A stretch of 64,000 bases of DNA, taken from positions 1,152,001 to 1,216,000 of the forward strand of contig NZ_CP150166.1 of NCBI RefSeq assembly GCF_037963765.1, given 5' to 3'. Of the stretch, positions 1 to 8,018 are shown piece by piece. Source of the DNA: Sporosarcina sp. FSL W8-0480 (GTDB lineage Bacteria; Bacillota; Bacilli; Bacillales_A; Planococcaceae). The translations under genes and the position numbers were made by a program. Numbering within the stretch: the stretch's first letter is position 1; each line of letters opens with the position of its first letter. The notes below the pieces were generated by a model that saw only the letters and a program-made list of their open reading frames with translations, had not been told where the DNA came from and did not search any database.

Positions 1-10
1 ATTGAAATAG

Positions 11-763
11 ATGGATCTTCATTACGAAATTAAAGGAAGTGGAAAGCCGGTTATACTACTTCATAGTGGAGCTATGGATTCACGTGACTGGGAATTCATC
101 ACCCCACATCTTTCAAAGTCGTTCAAAGTAATCACTCTTGATGTCCGGGGTGCAGGGAAGTCACCCGTTCCTAATGAACCCATTGATTATGTTGAGGATC
201 TTAGAAAACTCTTGGATCATCTTAAAATTAAGAAAGGTGCCCTCGTAGGACATTCCCTGGGGGGACAAATTGCAACTGATTTTACTCTGACCTATCCAAA
301 AAGAGTGTCTCAACTGGTATTGGTCGCTCCAGGACTGTCGGGGTTTAAATTTTCTTCCGAGCATGCGGAATTAGAGAGCCGAGTTTCTAAAGCTGCACCA
401 GATGTCGAGAAAATGATTAATATAACATTAAACGAGCCTTCCTGGAGCGTTTCTTTCGGAAAAGTATACGATTTATTACGTGAAATGATGATACATAATA
501 TTCAAAAGACTTTTGATTGGAAAACATTCAAAACTGCTTCCTCCAATTCAGCGATGGAAAGATTGGGAGAAATTAAAACAAAGACACTTTTTATCATAGG
601 AGAGAAGGACTCAGAAGATCTCTTTAAAATCGCACAATTATATAAGGAAATTCCCAATATTAACTTTGTGCGTATACCTGGTGCTAATCACATCATCACT
701 TTGACCCATCCTAAGGAGGTTTCCGACCACATCAGTCATTTTTTGAGCTTACTAGAATGGTAA
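11..763 (+). CDS. alpha/beta-fold hydrolase
   Basis: A 250-residue alpha/beta hydrolase, probably cytoplasmic as no signal peptide is visible. The nucleophile elbow GHSLGG puts the catalytic Ser at residue 82; Asp200 (GEKD) and His227 (GANH) complete the triad, and the oxyanion region is the LLHSG strand near residues 16-20. This arrangement is typical of small esterases, lactonases and C-C hydrolases, and the substrate cannot be read from the sequence. The gene starts only 10 bases into the window, so its upstream region and any operon partner are not visible. It stands alone downstream, with a gene-poor stretch before the next gene on the other strand. Confidence 0.85.
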   Translation: MDLHYEIKGSGKPVILLHSGAMDSRDWEFITPHLSKSFKVITLDVRGAGKSPVPNEPIDYVEDLRKLLDHLKIKKGALVGHSLGGQIATDFTLTYPKRVSQLVLVAPGLSGFKFSSEHAELESRVSKAAPDVEKMINITLNEPSWSVSFGKVYDLLREMMIHNIQKTFDWKTFKTASSNSAMERLGEIKTKTLFIIGEKDSEDLFKIAQLYKEIPNINFVRIPGANHIITLTHPKEVSDHISHFLSLLEW

Positions 764-1116
764 TATCGCGAAAACACAGATAAGGGATCTGTTCCAGTTA
801 GGGAAAATCGTAAGTGGAAGCAATCAACCAACCATAACGTTGTCCTGAATGTGGTTTTGATAAGAATACCGTCAGAAGTCTTTAGGGACTACTTATCATC
901 TAAAAGCGAGAATACTACCCGATGGCATTCATTGGTTTGGGCAGTCATTCTGTATTTGTTTCAGCAGATTCTCTTCAAGCTTTTTGGACATGGGATTGCT
1001 GAAAGGCATTACGCTAACTTGGGGTAGTATGGATGCACTGGTTAGGAGCTTGAAGTAAAGTAGAGAACAAGACTTTATAATTTAATATGATTTTAAAATT
1101 ATAAAGAAATATTCAC
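764..1116. other. gene-poor stretch with a possible decayed zinc-motif fragment
   Basis: No intact gene is visible here. One frame on the plus strand (838-885) reads RCPECGFDKNTVRSL and then stops. The CPECG pair looks like the end of a zinc-binding protein, and a further open stretch (about 912-1026) is hydrophobic but has no start signal. This may be a decayed gene. I could not recognise the family. Confidence 0.3.
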
Positions 1117-1158
1117 AAAGGCGATTGACCCAAATAGTTAATCGCCTTTTAATTACAT
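1117..1158 (+). terminator. rho-independent terminator
   Basis: A 10-bp stem AAAGGCGATT / AATCGCCTTT (1117-1126 and 1140-1149) with a 13-base loop, followed by a short interrupted T run. It sits 350 bases past the hydrolase and 160 bases before the end of the convergent tetR gene. The T run follows it on the plus strand. Confidence 0.6.
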
Positions 1159-1319
1159 TTTGTATAGATGTTTACTTGTCTCCAAACGGTAAAGAATACT
1201 CTTATTTCAAACCTATAAAATTGCTTAAACAATATAAAATATTATTAAGCACTTTTTAAGTGAAAAACTTCTAAAAACTAAATCTACTAACCCGTTGAAT
1301 AAAATTGATACATGATCAA

Positions 1320-1925
1320 CTAACTCAATTTACTTTCATCGCAGAGTGTTTCTAAATGATAACGGATTACTTCCTTCACCTTTTCTGGAGAGTAGACATC
1401 AGGTCTTAACAGAGCATGAATGGACAATCCATCAATTAATGCCGCTAGCCTACTCTTTTCTAATTTTACATTAGTTGAATCAGATAAAATCCCTTGTAGA
1501 ACTAATATCTCGATCATTGAACTTGCTAATTCATACATACCGTTAGTCATCTCATCTTTTTTTTCTTTTAAAGTATCACTTGTAAGTGACTGAAGTGCAA
1601 GGATCCACCAAACACTTGTTTCGATTTTCTTTTCTTCATCAATTGGTATAAGCTCTAATAAAACTTCCGCAACCGCCTGCAATGGATTGTCTGACCAACT
1701 TTTACTTTGAGAACGTTTTTTCCCTTCTTCCAGATAATAATCCATGATAAATAATAACATTTCATCCTTAGTTGAAAAATAATGTCTTAACGCTCCAGCA
1801 GACATGCCTGCTTCAATAGCAACTCTTCTTATAGATGCTTTTTCGATTCCCTCTTTCTTAATAATACTCCAAGCGGCCTCAGCAATTGACTTCCTCTTTT
1901 TTTCATGATTAACAATCCTTGGCAT
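1320..1925 (-). CDS. TetR/AcrR family transcriptional repressor
   Basis: A 201-residue TetR-type regulator. The N-terminal three-helix DNA-binding domain covers about residues 8-55 (SIRRVAIEAGMSAGALRHYF, the classic TetR recognition helix ending in YF, then STKDEML). The rest is a helical ligand-binding and dimerisation domain resembling the BetI-type C-terminus. It is transcribed away from the GAP-like membrane protein gene starting at 2022. The spacer contains two identical palindromes that should be its operators, so autoregulation and repression of the divergent operon are likely. The ligand is unknown. Confidence 0.9.
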   Translation of the reverse strand: MPRIVNHEKKRKSIAEAAWSIIKKEGIEKASIRRVAIEAGMSAGALRHYFSTKDEMLLFIMDYYLEEGKKRSQSKSWSDNPLQAVAEVLLELIPIDEEKKIETSVWWILALQSLTSDTLKEKKDEMTNGMYELASSMIEILVLQGILSDSTNVKLEKSRLAALIDGLSIHALLRPDVYSPEKVKEVIRYHLETLCDESKLS

Positions 1926-1945
1926 AAAAAATCACTTCCTTTTCT

Positions 1946-1984
1946 TAACACAGTGTGTTATTATAACTTTAACACACTGTGTTA
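1946..1984. promoter_or_regulatory. paired TetR operators, TAACACA-N-TGTGTTA twice
   Basis: Two perfect 7-1-7 palindromes, at 1946-1960 and 1970-1984, are exact reverse complements of each other and have centres 24 bp apart. They occupy the divergent spacer between the TetR gene and the membrane-protein operon. The right copy overlaps the -35 of a good promoter reading right, and the left copy lies beside a TATAAT box reading left (complement of 1960-1965). This layout would let one regulator shut off both directions. Confidence 0.8.
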
Positions 1985-1997
1985 TTTAAATTATAAC
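1969..1997 (+). promoter_or_regulatory. SigA-type promoter for the membrane-protein operon
   Basis: TTAACA (1969-1974) and TATAAC (1992-1997) are separated by 17 bp, each matching 5 of 6 consensus bases. The -35 lies inside the right-hand operator palindrome. The first codon of the downstream gene is 25 bases past the -10. Confidence 0.55.
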
Positions 1998-2021
1998 ATA
2001 TAAAAAGGAGGGACTCTATAT

Positions 2022-2735
2022 TTGATTGAAAGTATTGAAGCATTGATGCCTTCTTCATCAATAGACACATCGATAGCTTTGCTAATTATTTCTATTTGCG
2101 CATTAATTGATATATTAAGTCCTGGTGTACTTGCTGTAACAGCTTATTTATTATTGACACAGCCTAATCAATTATCTTCTCGCTTGCTTGTTTTTTTGTT
2201 TATTACGCAGTTTGGCTACTTCGTAGTGGGCTTATTCCTATACTTTGGTGGAGATTCACTATTGAAAGGAATCGGAGAATTATCTGAATTTGACTTTATC
2301 AATTGGTTTTATCTCCTTTTTGGAGCAGTTATGGCTCTAATTAGCTTCTGTAAACCAAATGATAATACAAAAAAACGTTTAATTTCATTTATACCCCAAA
2401 AAACAACGATGAAAGGGATGATCATGTTAGGTATCATTGTTTTTCTAATTGAATTTGTAACTGCTTTGCCTTACTTTTATTCAATTTTGTTAATGAATCA
2501 CCTAACAATTGAGCCTTCCTCTTCTATCTTTATTATAATTGGCTACAATCTTGTAATGGTGCTTCCTTCTCTTCTTTTGTTAGGGGTTAATATTATGTTT
2601 AAAGAGAGACTGCAACAATTTTTAAATAAAATTAGATCAAAATTAAATGAAGCTCCGATTTCCTCACTCTTGGTAGCGATAGGAGTCGTAGGTGCGGTTT
2701 TTTTCAACATCGGTCTTAGAGGCATATTAAATTAA
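2022..2735 (+). CDS. GAP-like (LysE-type) integral membrane protein
   Basis: A 237-residue protein starting with TTG behind an AAAAGGAGGG ribosome binding site. About six hydrophobic segments are visible (residues 17-45, 53-75, 92-108, 128-155, 168-188 and 212-233). The opening segment (LIISICALIDILSPGVLAV) and the general layout resemble the GAP family (sulfolipid-addressing protein-like), which is distantly related to LysE exporters. A transport or lipid-related role is only an inference from that resemblance. It is the first gene of a two-gene unit under the double TetR operator, so its substrate may also be the inducer. Confidence 0.55.
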   Translation: MIESIEALMPSSSIDTSIALLIISICALIDILSPGVLAVTAYLLLTQPNQLSSRLLVFLFITQFGYFVVGLFLYFGGDSLLKGIGELSEFDFINWFYLLFGAVMALISFCKPNDNTKKRLISFIPQKTTMKGMIMLGIIVFLIEFVTALPYFYSILLMNHLTIEPSSSIFIIIGYNLVMVLPSLLLLGVNIMFKERLQQFLNKIRSKLNEAPISSLLVAIGVVGAVFFNIGLRGILN

Positions 2736-2759
2736 AAAATTATTAATGAGGTGTTCATC

Positions 2760-2981
2760 ATGAAAGAAATTATCAGTGGACTTGGTCTACTTTTCGTTAT
2801 ACAGGGAGTAGGCGGATTAATCAATCATTTGACTAATGGTGGAAAAAGTTGGTTTTTGGTAAATTATATTAATGCGTTTCAGGGATTTGAAATTGTTATG
2901 GACATTATTTTTATTGTAGTTGGTGGGGTCATAAGTTTAGCCTCTTGGAAAATAGGCGGAACAACTAAAGGAGAAAATTAA
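2760..2981 (+). CDS. small two-helix membrane protein, unknown function
   Basis: A 73-residue protein with two likely membrane segments (about residues 4-24 and 44-63) and a short basic tail. I chose the ATG at 2760 because GAGGTG lies about 7 bases upstream; a GTG at 2751 would leave no room for a binding site. It follows the GAP-like gene by 24 bases and is probably co-transcribed under the same TetR operators. I do not recognise the family. Confidence 0.6.
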   Translation: MKEIISGLGLLFVIQGVGGLINHLTNGGKSWFLVNYINAFQGFEIVMDIIFIVVGGVISLASWKIGGTTKGEN

Positions 2982-3054
2982 AATATAGAGTAAATAGGAC
3001 GGTTTATACATAGCCGTCCAGTTTGGCGGATGCTCCGTTGAAATAAATTTTTAA

Positions 3055-4236
3055 ATGTTTATAGAGAGGAACGTAAGAATTATTATGAATTTAAGACATA
3101 TAGGGAGCTTGTCTCCCCAAAAGGAAGAACGATTATATTTTATTGATAACCTAAGAGGAGCTCTTACAGTGTTGGTTGTGCTTCATCATTTGGTGTATTT
3201 TTCCATTTATAACGAGGTATTAACACAAGGTTCTATTGGGGTTGTAATGGGTCTTCTATTCCTTGCTTTTAACCAGACTTTCTTTATGGGGACATTTTTT
3301 CTTATTTCTGGTTACTTTGTCCCTCTATCTATTGAACGAAATGGGACAACTCGGTTTATCAAAGATAGATCTATCCGATTCCTAATCCCATTTATCTTCT
3401 ATATTTTCATTCTTAGCCAAGTTCAAGCAATTGAAGCCTATATACTTAACGAAGAGCCATTTACATGGCAAACCTATTTTTCACATTTAACTTACGGGCC
3501 GATGTGGTATGTCGAACTACTTTTCGTATTCGTTTGTTTATACGCAGTCTGGGCGAAGTTTATGAGTAAAAATAAGCTATCAGTAGTTCGGCAGAGTACA
3601 CCACCCACCTACAGGATGTTTACAGTCTTTGTAATGATATTAGCAGCAGGATACTTCACCATAAGACTGTGGGTTCCTGCTCTTGATTTACCCGGTGGAT
3701 CTCCCAAGGTTCAATCATTTGTTGGACTTTTTACAGCAAGTGGCTATGATCTCCCGCAATATGTCGGGCTATTCATTTTGGGTATCATCGCTTACCAACG
3801 TAATTGGTTTCGAAATACTCCTGATTCTATGGGGAGGGCGGGTTTTGGAATTGCAATTGGAGCATCGATTCTTCTTCTTCCCTTAGTCTTGTTATTTGGG
3901 GTAGACGGATTACAGTTTTCTGGTGGCTGGAACTGGACATCTTTGGTTTATTCTCTGTGGGAAGCTCTATTTTCTGTTGGCGTCATTCTCGGATTAATCA
4001 TATTCTTTCGGAAAAGAGTTTTTCATCAAGGAAAAGGTTGGAGCTTCTTGTCAGCCCATTCTTTCGTGATTTACATCATTCATATACCGATTATCGCTAT
4101 TGTTATTGCTGGATTGAAGGTCATCCACTTTCCACCATCCTTCATGTTTCTAGCTATGATTCTGATCACGATACCACTTTGCTTCTTGTTAAGTTATATA
4201 ATTAAGCAGATTCCCTTTGCGTCAAAGATTCTTTAG
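3055..4236 (+). CDS. acyltransferase family 3 membrane protein
   Basis: A 393-residue polytopic protein with about ten membrane segments. The N-terminal signature DNLRGALTVLVVLHH (about residues 31-45), with its catalytic-type histidine pair, marks the acyltransferase-3 family (OatA/NodX-like), which moves acetyl or other acyl groups onto sugars or cell-surface molecules. There is no extra extracellular SGNH domain of the OatA type, so this is the membrane module only. The start is uncertain: a second ATG at 3085 would remove ten residues, and neither has an ideal binding site. The gene has its own spacing from the preceding operon. Confidence 0.8.
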   Translation: MFIERNVRIIMNLRHIGSLSPQKEERLYFIDNLRGALTVLVVLHHLVYFSIYNEVLTQGSIGVVMGLLFLAFNQTFFMGTFFLISGYFVPLSIERNGTTRFIKDRSIRFLIPFIFYIFILSQVQAIEAYILNEEPFTWQTYFSHLTYGPMWYVELLFVFVCLYAVWAKFMSKNKLSVVRQSTPPTYRMFTVFVMILAAGYFTIRLWVPALDLPGGSPKVQSFVGLFTASGYDLPQYVGLFILGIIAYQRNWFRNTPDSMGRAGFGIAIGASILLLPLVLLFGVDGLQFSGGWNWTSLVYSLWEALFSVGVILGLIIFFRKRVFHQGKGWSFLSAHSFVIYIIHIPIIAIVIAGLKVIHFPPSFMFLAMILITIPLCFLLSYIIKQIPFASKIL

Positions 4237-4540
4237 GATGGTGAATATTAAAGAAGAAAAGAGGATACGACGATAACCATATCTGCCCTTATGCTTCTCA
4301 AAAATAGAACTAATGAGCCTTTTTCACTTTGAATTTTTATCTGAGTGCTCAAAAGTATTAATTTTATAATAATAAGTGTTACGTGGAATACCGGAAATTT
4401 TGAGTAATGTCTTCACAGGATAATCGCGCTTTTGCTCTTATACTACTTTTACTTTTTTGTTTTGTCGTAATTTGTTTTCTTCTTGAACTAAGGCTTTCAA
4501 CTTTTTGAAATAGAATTTTCCATTTAATAATATGTATAAA
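4237..4540 (-). pseudogene. IS3-family (IS150-like) transposase relic
   Basis: Read on the minus strand, this stretch encodes the OrfA end and OrfB beginning of an IS3-type transposase with in-frame stops. Recognisable pieces are LKALVQEENKLRQNKK, then KRDYPVKTLLKISGIPRN, NTYYYKINTF and FEKHKGRYGYRR. KxLLKISG-IPRxTYYY and HKGRYGYRRI are hallmarks of the IS150 branch. The DDE catalytic domain is missing and no terminal inverted repeats are visible, so this is a dead fragment. It lies at the left border of the accessory island. Confidence 0.75.
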
Positions 4541-4548
4541 TTTTTACT

Positions 4549-4580
4549 CCCACCTGGCTTATGTTCAGTTGGGCTTTTTT
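4549..4580 (+). terminator. leader hairpin with T run before the sigma-70 gene (copy 1)
   Basis: CCCACCTG (4549-4556) pairs with CAGTTGGG (4566-4573) with one mismatch, followed by CTTTTTTG. It lies 120 bases ahead of the sigma-like gene. A matching hairpin is found at the same place in the second module (12288-12320), so this may be a leader attenuator rather than the end of a gene. Confidence 0.55.
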
Positions 4581-4703
4581 GTATTTAATGAATATTTTTT
4601 AAAATATTGCTCTTATTTTTGGCATTTCATAAAAAATCTTGTTGAAGGTTATGAAAGGGGAGATCATCACCCACCTTTGCAGTTGCGAAGGGAGAGGAAA
4701 TGC

Positions 4704-5141
4704 ATGATAGAACCAGATCGTACCGAGTGGCAAGTTCGCTGTGCATTTAATGCTTTTTGTAAACGTGTATTGAAGAATGAAGCAATCAATATTTTCAACG
4801 AAAGACAACAACGACAAGCAAAGGAGATGACATTTTCTGATCTCACACCACAAGTAGAAAATCAACTCTATACCTTAGATCAGCAATATGAAGGAGAAGA
4901 AGGACAAAGTTTTCAAGTGGCTGGAAAGAAAATCACTCCGAAATTACTCGCTGAAGCGTTGCGTACTTTGCCAATAGAAAAGCGTAAGACAGTCCTACTA
5001 TACTATTTTTTTGATAAATCAGATGTAGAAATAGCCGAACTACTAGAGATTCCTCGTAGTACGGTTCAGTATAGACGGACAAGCTCTTTTAAAAGATTAA
5101 AGCGATTTTTGGAGGAACATGCAGATGACTGGGATGATTGA
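4704..5141 (+). CDS. sigma-70-like regulator of a Tn916-type element (copy 1)
   Basis: A 145-residue small sigma-70-family protein of the kind carried by Tn916-like conjugative elements. I start it at ATG 4704 behind AAGGGAGAGG; upstream in-frame codons are leader. The C-terminal sigma-region-4 helix-turn-helix is clear (DVEIAELLEIPRSTVQYRR, about residues 111-129). In related elements this protein and the following HTH protein control excision and transfer genes. It overlaps the HTH gene, indicating translational coupling. A diverged and broken paralogue is found at 12423-12783. Confidence 0.85.
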   Translation: MIEPDRTEWQVRCAFNAFCKRVLKNEAINIFNERQQRQAKEMTFSDLTPQVENQLYTLDQQYEGEEGQSFQVAGKKITPKLLAEALRTLPIEKRKTVLLYYFFDKSDVEIAELLEIPRSTVQYRRTSSFKRLKRFLEEHADDWDD

Positions 5142-5379
5142 TGCTAACACAAAAGACAACGAATGTGGCTTATTACCGTATCCAATTATTTTAGCTGCAA
5201 ATAAGGGTGATCCAGAAGCGATGAATTACGTTATTTTGCATTACGGAAGCTATATGGCAAGTTTGTCTATGCGTAAACTTTATGATGAGCGTGGTAATAC
5301 GTATTGGGGCATTGATGTAGACACACATGATCGTTTACGTTCGAAGCTTATGCAGGGCATTTTAGCTTTCAAGATTTGA
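5125..5379 (+). CDS. helix-turn-helix protein of a Tn916-type element
   Basis: An 84-residue protein matching the HTH regulator paired with the small sigma factor in Tn916-like elements (Orf8-type). The conserved parts LLPYPIILAANKGDPEAMN, SLSMRKLYDERG and RLRSKLMQGILAFKI are all present. The start at 5125 overlaps the end of the sigma-like gene by 17 bases; ATG 5119 or 5134 are alternatives. The last third (from 5285) belongs to a 0.63 kb repeat shared with the relic copy at 12801. It appears intact here while the second copy has lost its middle. Confidence 0.8.
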   Translation: MTGMIDANTKDNECGLLPYPIILAANKGDPEAMNYVILHYGSYMASLSMRKLYDERGNTYWGIDVDTHDRLRSKLMQGILAFKI

Positions 5380-5384
5380 TTACA

Positions 5385-5730
5385 TGGTTAAGTTTTCCCT
5401 TTCACATATATTGTTCTTTTACAAAGAAAGCACGGAAGATAACCCCGTGCAGTATAGACCAAAAATCAGATACGTTCTACTGATGATGAGCCACTTGATT
5501 CATACGCCATGACTTTCGATAGAAACGAGCGATTATCTATGAGTCTAATGCAATCGTGGTGGATTGCTGGCGATAACCCATCAGCTAGGATAATGATACT
5601 CCTCTACCGTCATGGTTCGAGCGTTCAAAGCGTCGCAGGCTATGAGTAGTGCTGGAAGAAATACTTGCAGGGGTGAAATTCCCGTGGAGCTGTACCAACA
5701 GCCGTCTGATTTTAATTGATTAATTAAAAG
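5385..5730 (+). ncRNA. candidate structured non-coding segment of the element (copy 1)
   Basis: A roughly 345-base gene-free stretch between the HTH and SHOCT frames. It contains several short hairpins: GCACGG...CCGTGC near 5428-5450, GGGG...TTCCC near 5672-5683, and GCTGT-ACCA-ACAGC near 5689-5702. There is no convincing reading frame. It is conserved between both copies of the module. A large element-encoded RNA is possible, for example of the raiA-motif class reported in integrative elements, but I cannot fold or search it here. Confidence 0.35.
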
Positions 5731-5741
5731 GGGGGGTCTTT

Positions 5742-5887
5742 TTGAAACAGAACTTGATTACTTATGGTATGCAAATTACTATATTAAAACAACTGCTAAC
5801 CCGTACATAATTACCGAGTAAGAATATTACATGGTTAAAAATAAATTAATGAAAGAATATGGCATCATTTCTGATATTACAGGCTGA
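5742..5887 (+). pseudogene. broken SHOCT-type small protein (copy 1)
   Basis: A TTG start (5742) opens the frame KQNLITYGMQ...LKQLLTRT and then meets TAA, where the intact second copy reads LTRKLITEKEYYMV. The remaining codons to the TGA at 5885-5887 still align with the intact copy at 13260-13406. The stop comes from a short indel and substitutions around the CGTACATAA site. It encoded a roughly 48-residue SHOCT-like protein that sits just before the recombinase in related elements. Here the recombinase is also missing. Confidence 0.75.
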
Positions 5888-5910
5888 ATTGTGTTTCTAT
5901 TGGCGATACA

Positions 5911-6051
5911 TTTTGTATGGGAGTTATCATATTTCCAATCATTCGATTTTTTGTTGTTAGAAGATTTAAGGATGTTCAATTTGAACTTCAATAATATAAT
6001 CGGTCTAGATTCCAGAGTAATGAGGATTTTTTTAACAAAGGAATACATGAC
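5911..6051. other. short AT-rich stretch after repeat copy 1
   Basis: No gene or clear signal. The sequence departs from the second repeat copy immediately after GGCGATACA, which in copy 2 leads into the recombinase gene. This is therefore the point where recombinase sequence would be expected and has been lost. Confidence 0.4.
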
Positions 6052-6088
6052 AAAACACCTCTCGAACCGAACATTCGAGAGATGTTTC
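6052..6088 (-). terminator. terminator of the BceAB-type operon
   Basis: On the minus strand AACATCTCTCGAA pairs with TTCGAGAGGTGTT around a 7-base loop and is followed by TTG. It starts a few bases after the permease stop codon, in the right orientation to end the operon. The T run is short. Confidence 0.55.
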
Positions 6089-6092
6089 GCTC

Positions 6093-8018
6093 TTATTTGT
6101 TTACAATGCGATTGTACGTATTAACAGTTAATACGTAATAGACTGCATAGATGATAACAAAGAAGACTATAGCCATTAGAATAGGGAAGATAAGATTGAT
6201 TCCAATTAGATTAGAAATAAAGTTGCTAGTAAAGTACAATGTCACACAACTGTGCAATATTCCTACGGTTAGTGGCAATCCGAACACAAATAATGACTGT
6301 CTTTTGATTGATTTACGTATATCCTTTTTATTGACACCGATTTTTCTAAGGATTTCATATTGTCCTTTCGCCTCATTCGCTTCTGTTAACTGTTTGAAAT
6401 AAATGATACTTCCACTTGCCGCTAAAAATACAAGTCCCAAAAAACCAAAAATAAAGAGAGTAATTGCGTTTCCTTCTTTACCTTGCTTATACTCAGTATA
6501 AAATGATGAAGAAACTTGAAAATCGTTTCCAACCAGTTTATTTACTTTCCTTGAAGTGGCTTGTGCCGTTACTTCATTTTCCACTTCATACACTTTATAA
6601 GTTAATGGTGCCTCTTTTTTGGCTATCTTGGCAAACATTTCGTTACTGACTACGAGAAAGAAATCGGGATAATCGAAAGGTAGCACATTACTTTCAACCA
6701 TATGGACAAATGGCAGTTCGCTGCTTCCTTGAGGCAATTGAATCGTTATATTTTCTCCTTTAAAAACCGACTTCGTATATTCAGTAAACCTTGGCTGGAT
6801 TACTGCTGCTTGATTTCCTGATAGTGAGACTGTTTCATCCTTATTTAAAGCATTAGCTACTTTATTAAATGTACTTTCTGAGATTAATTTCACAGGATTT
6901 ATGTCATAATCCAGTTGAAATGAGAGTATTCCTTTTACCTGAATGACGGGTATGTCTAGTTTGGCTTTTATTGGATGTCGATGATCTGCTTTTATTATGC
7001 TCTCCACCTGCGAATCAAATTCTGGACCTTTTGACAAATGCGAATAGCTGAACGGAACAACTTCCTTAGCTCTTTTTTCGTTGCTGTAATACCCACTGTA
7101 AGTTGCACCTAAGAAACAGATCGTAGCAGCACTCAACAATGCAATGACTGTAAAGGTACGTGCATTCCCTCTAATACGAAACAGTAAACGAGATGTTTCA
7201 ATTATTCTAGTTCCTCTGTAATAACGCGACTTATTTTTTTGTGATAATCTTAATAAATAGACCGTTACAGATCGAAAAAATAAATGGGTGCCAATGACGA
7301 GAGCAACAAAAGCAATCCCATAATTTTTTATTAAATATTCCGTAGTAAATTCGTCAGGAAATGGTTTTAATATCAGCCAGTAACTAACGACAAGCAATAT
7401 AACTCCGATAACAGCCGAAATAAGTGAAACCTTTGGAATTTGTTCTCCTTTTTTCTCATCATAGAATAATTCGATTAATGTAAAACGATAAATCAAACGG
7501 TAACCTTGAACGGAAGTGAATAAAATAATGACCATAAAGACTATGACTGTTTGGGTAATCGCTAAAATGGAAATACCGACGTCCACCTCGGCAATTGAAC
7601 CCATAAGTTTTATTAAAATCATTGCAAATAATTTGGAAAGTAAGGTTCCAAGAATAATTCCAATAACTATTGCAATGATTCCCATAATCAAATTTTCATA
7701 AAACAACATTTTTGCAATGGTTTTCTTGCGTAAACCAAGTATGGCGTACAATCCGACTTCTTTCTTCCTTTTTCTTGTGAAGAATGAATTGGAGTACAAA
7801 ATAAAGATTGCTACGAATAAAATTAAGATAATTGATGATACCCCAAACATGAAACTCATTGTATCCGACAATTCAATGCTTTCCTGAATTTTTTCGCTAT
7901 ATTGCAAGGAAGTGAACGTATAATAAATAACCATGCTGAAGACGAGTGTAACAAAATAGACAAAATAATTATTGAAATTACCTTTAATATTTTTCCTTGC
8001 TAAACTAAATAACGTCAT
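6093..8018 (-). CDS. bceB: BceB-type ABC transporter permease
   Basis: A 641-residue permease with the layout typical of BceB: a paired hydrophobic N-terminus, FtsX-like segments, a large extracytoplasmic domain (about residues 310-510), then the last three membrane helices. These permeases detect and remove peptide antibiotics such as bacitracin from undecaprenyl-pyrophosphate targets, and signal to a partner BceS kinase. I chose ATG 8018 (MTLFSLARKN), which has GGTGGAG just upstream; the longer frame to 8048 would overlap the ATPase by 44 bases. It overlaps the ATPase by 14 bases, so the two are co-translated. The substrate peptide is not known. Confidence 0.88.
   Translation of the reverse strand: MTLFSLARKNIKGNFNNYFVYFVTLVFSMVIYYTFTSLQYSEKIQESIELSDTMSFMFGVSSIILILFVAIFILYSNSFFTRKRKKEVGLYAILGLRKKTIAKMLFYENLIMGIIAIVIGIILGTLLSKLFAMILIKLMGSIAEVDVGISILAITQTVIVFMVIILFTSVQGYRLIYRFTLIELFYDEKKGEQIPKVSLISAVIGVILLVVSYWLILKPFPDEFTTEYLIKNYGIAFVALVIGTHLFFRSVTVYLLRLSQKNKSRYYRGTRIIETSRLLFRIRGNARTFTVIALLSAATICFLGATYSGYYSNEKRAKEVVPFSYSHLSKGPEFDSQVESIIKADHRHPIKAKLDIPVIQVKGILSFQLDYDINPVKLISESTFNKVANALNKDETVSLSGNQAAVIQPRFTEYTKSVFKGENITIQLPQGSSELPFVHMVESNVLPFDYPDFFLVVSNEMFAKIAKKEAPLTYKVYEVENEVTAQATSRKVNKLVGNDFQVSSSFYTEYKQGKEGNAITLFIFGFLGLVFLAASGSIIYFKQLTEANEAKGQYEILRKIGVNKKDIRKSIKRQSLFVFGLPLTVGILHSCVTLYFTSNFISNLIGINLIFPILMAIVFFVIIYAVYYVLTVNTYNRIVNK

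Larger units (their letters stand above)
5285..5910 (+). repeat. 0.63 kb direct repeat, copy 1
   Basis: This segment recurs at 12801-13429 in the same orientation and is nearly identical, with only scattered differences. It starts inside the HTH gene at ATGAGCGTGG, runs through about 350 bases of non-coding sequence and the SHOCT reading frame, and ends at TGGCGATACA. Outside these borders the similarity falls sharply on the left and stops on the right. The two copies enclose the BceRS-BceAB module. Confidence 0.95.

Noticed and set aside
5827-6124. Two short frames between repeat copy 1 and bceB
   Set aside because: No start signals; they overlap the repeat end and the terminator of the Bce operon.
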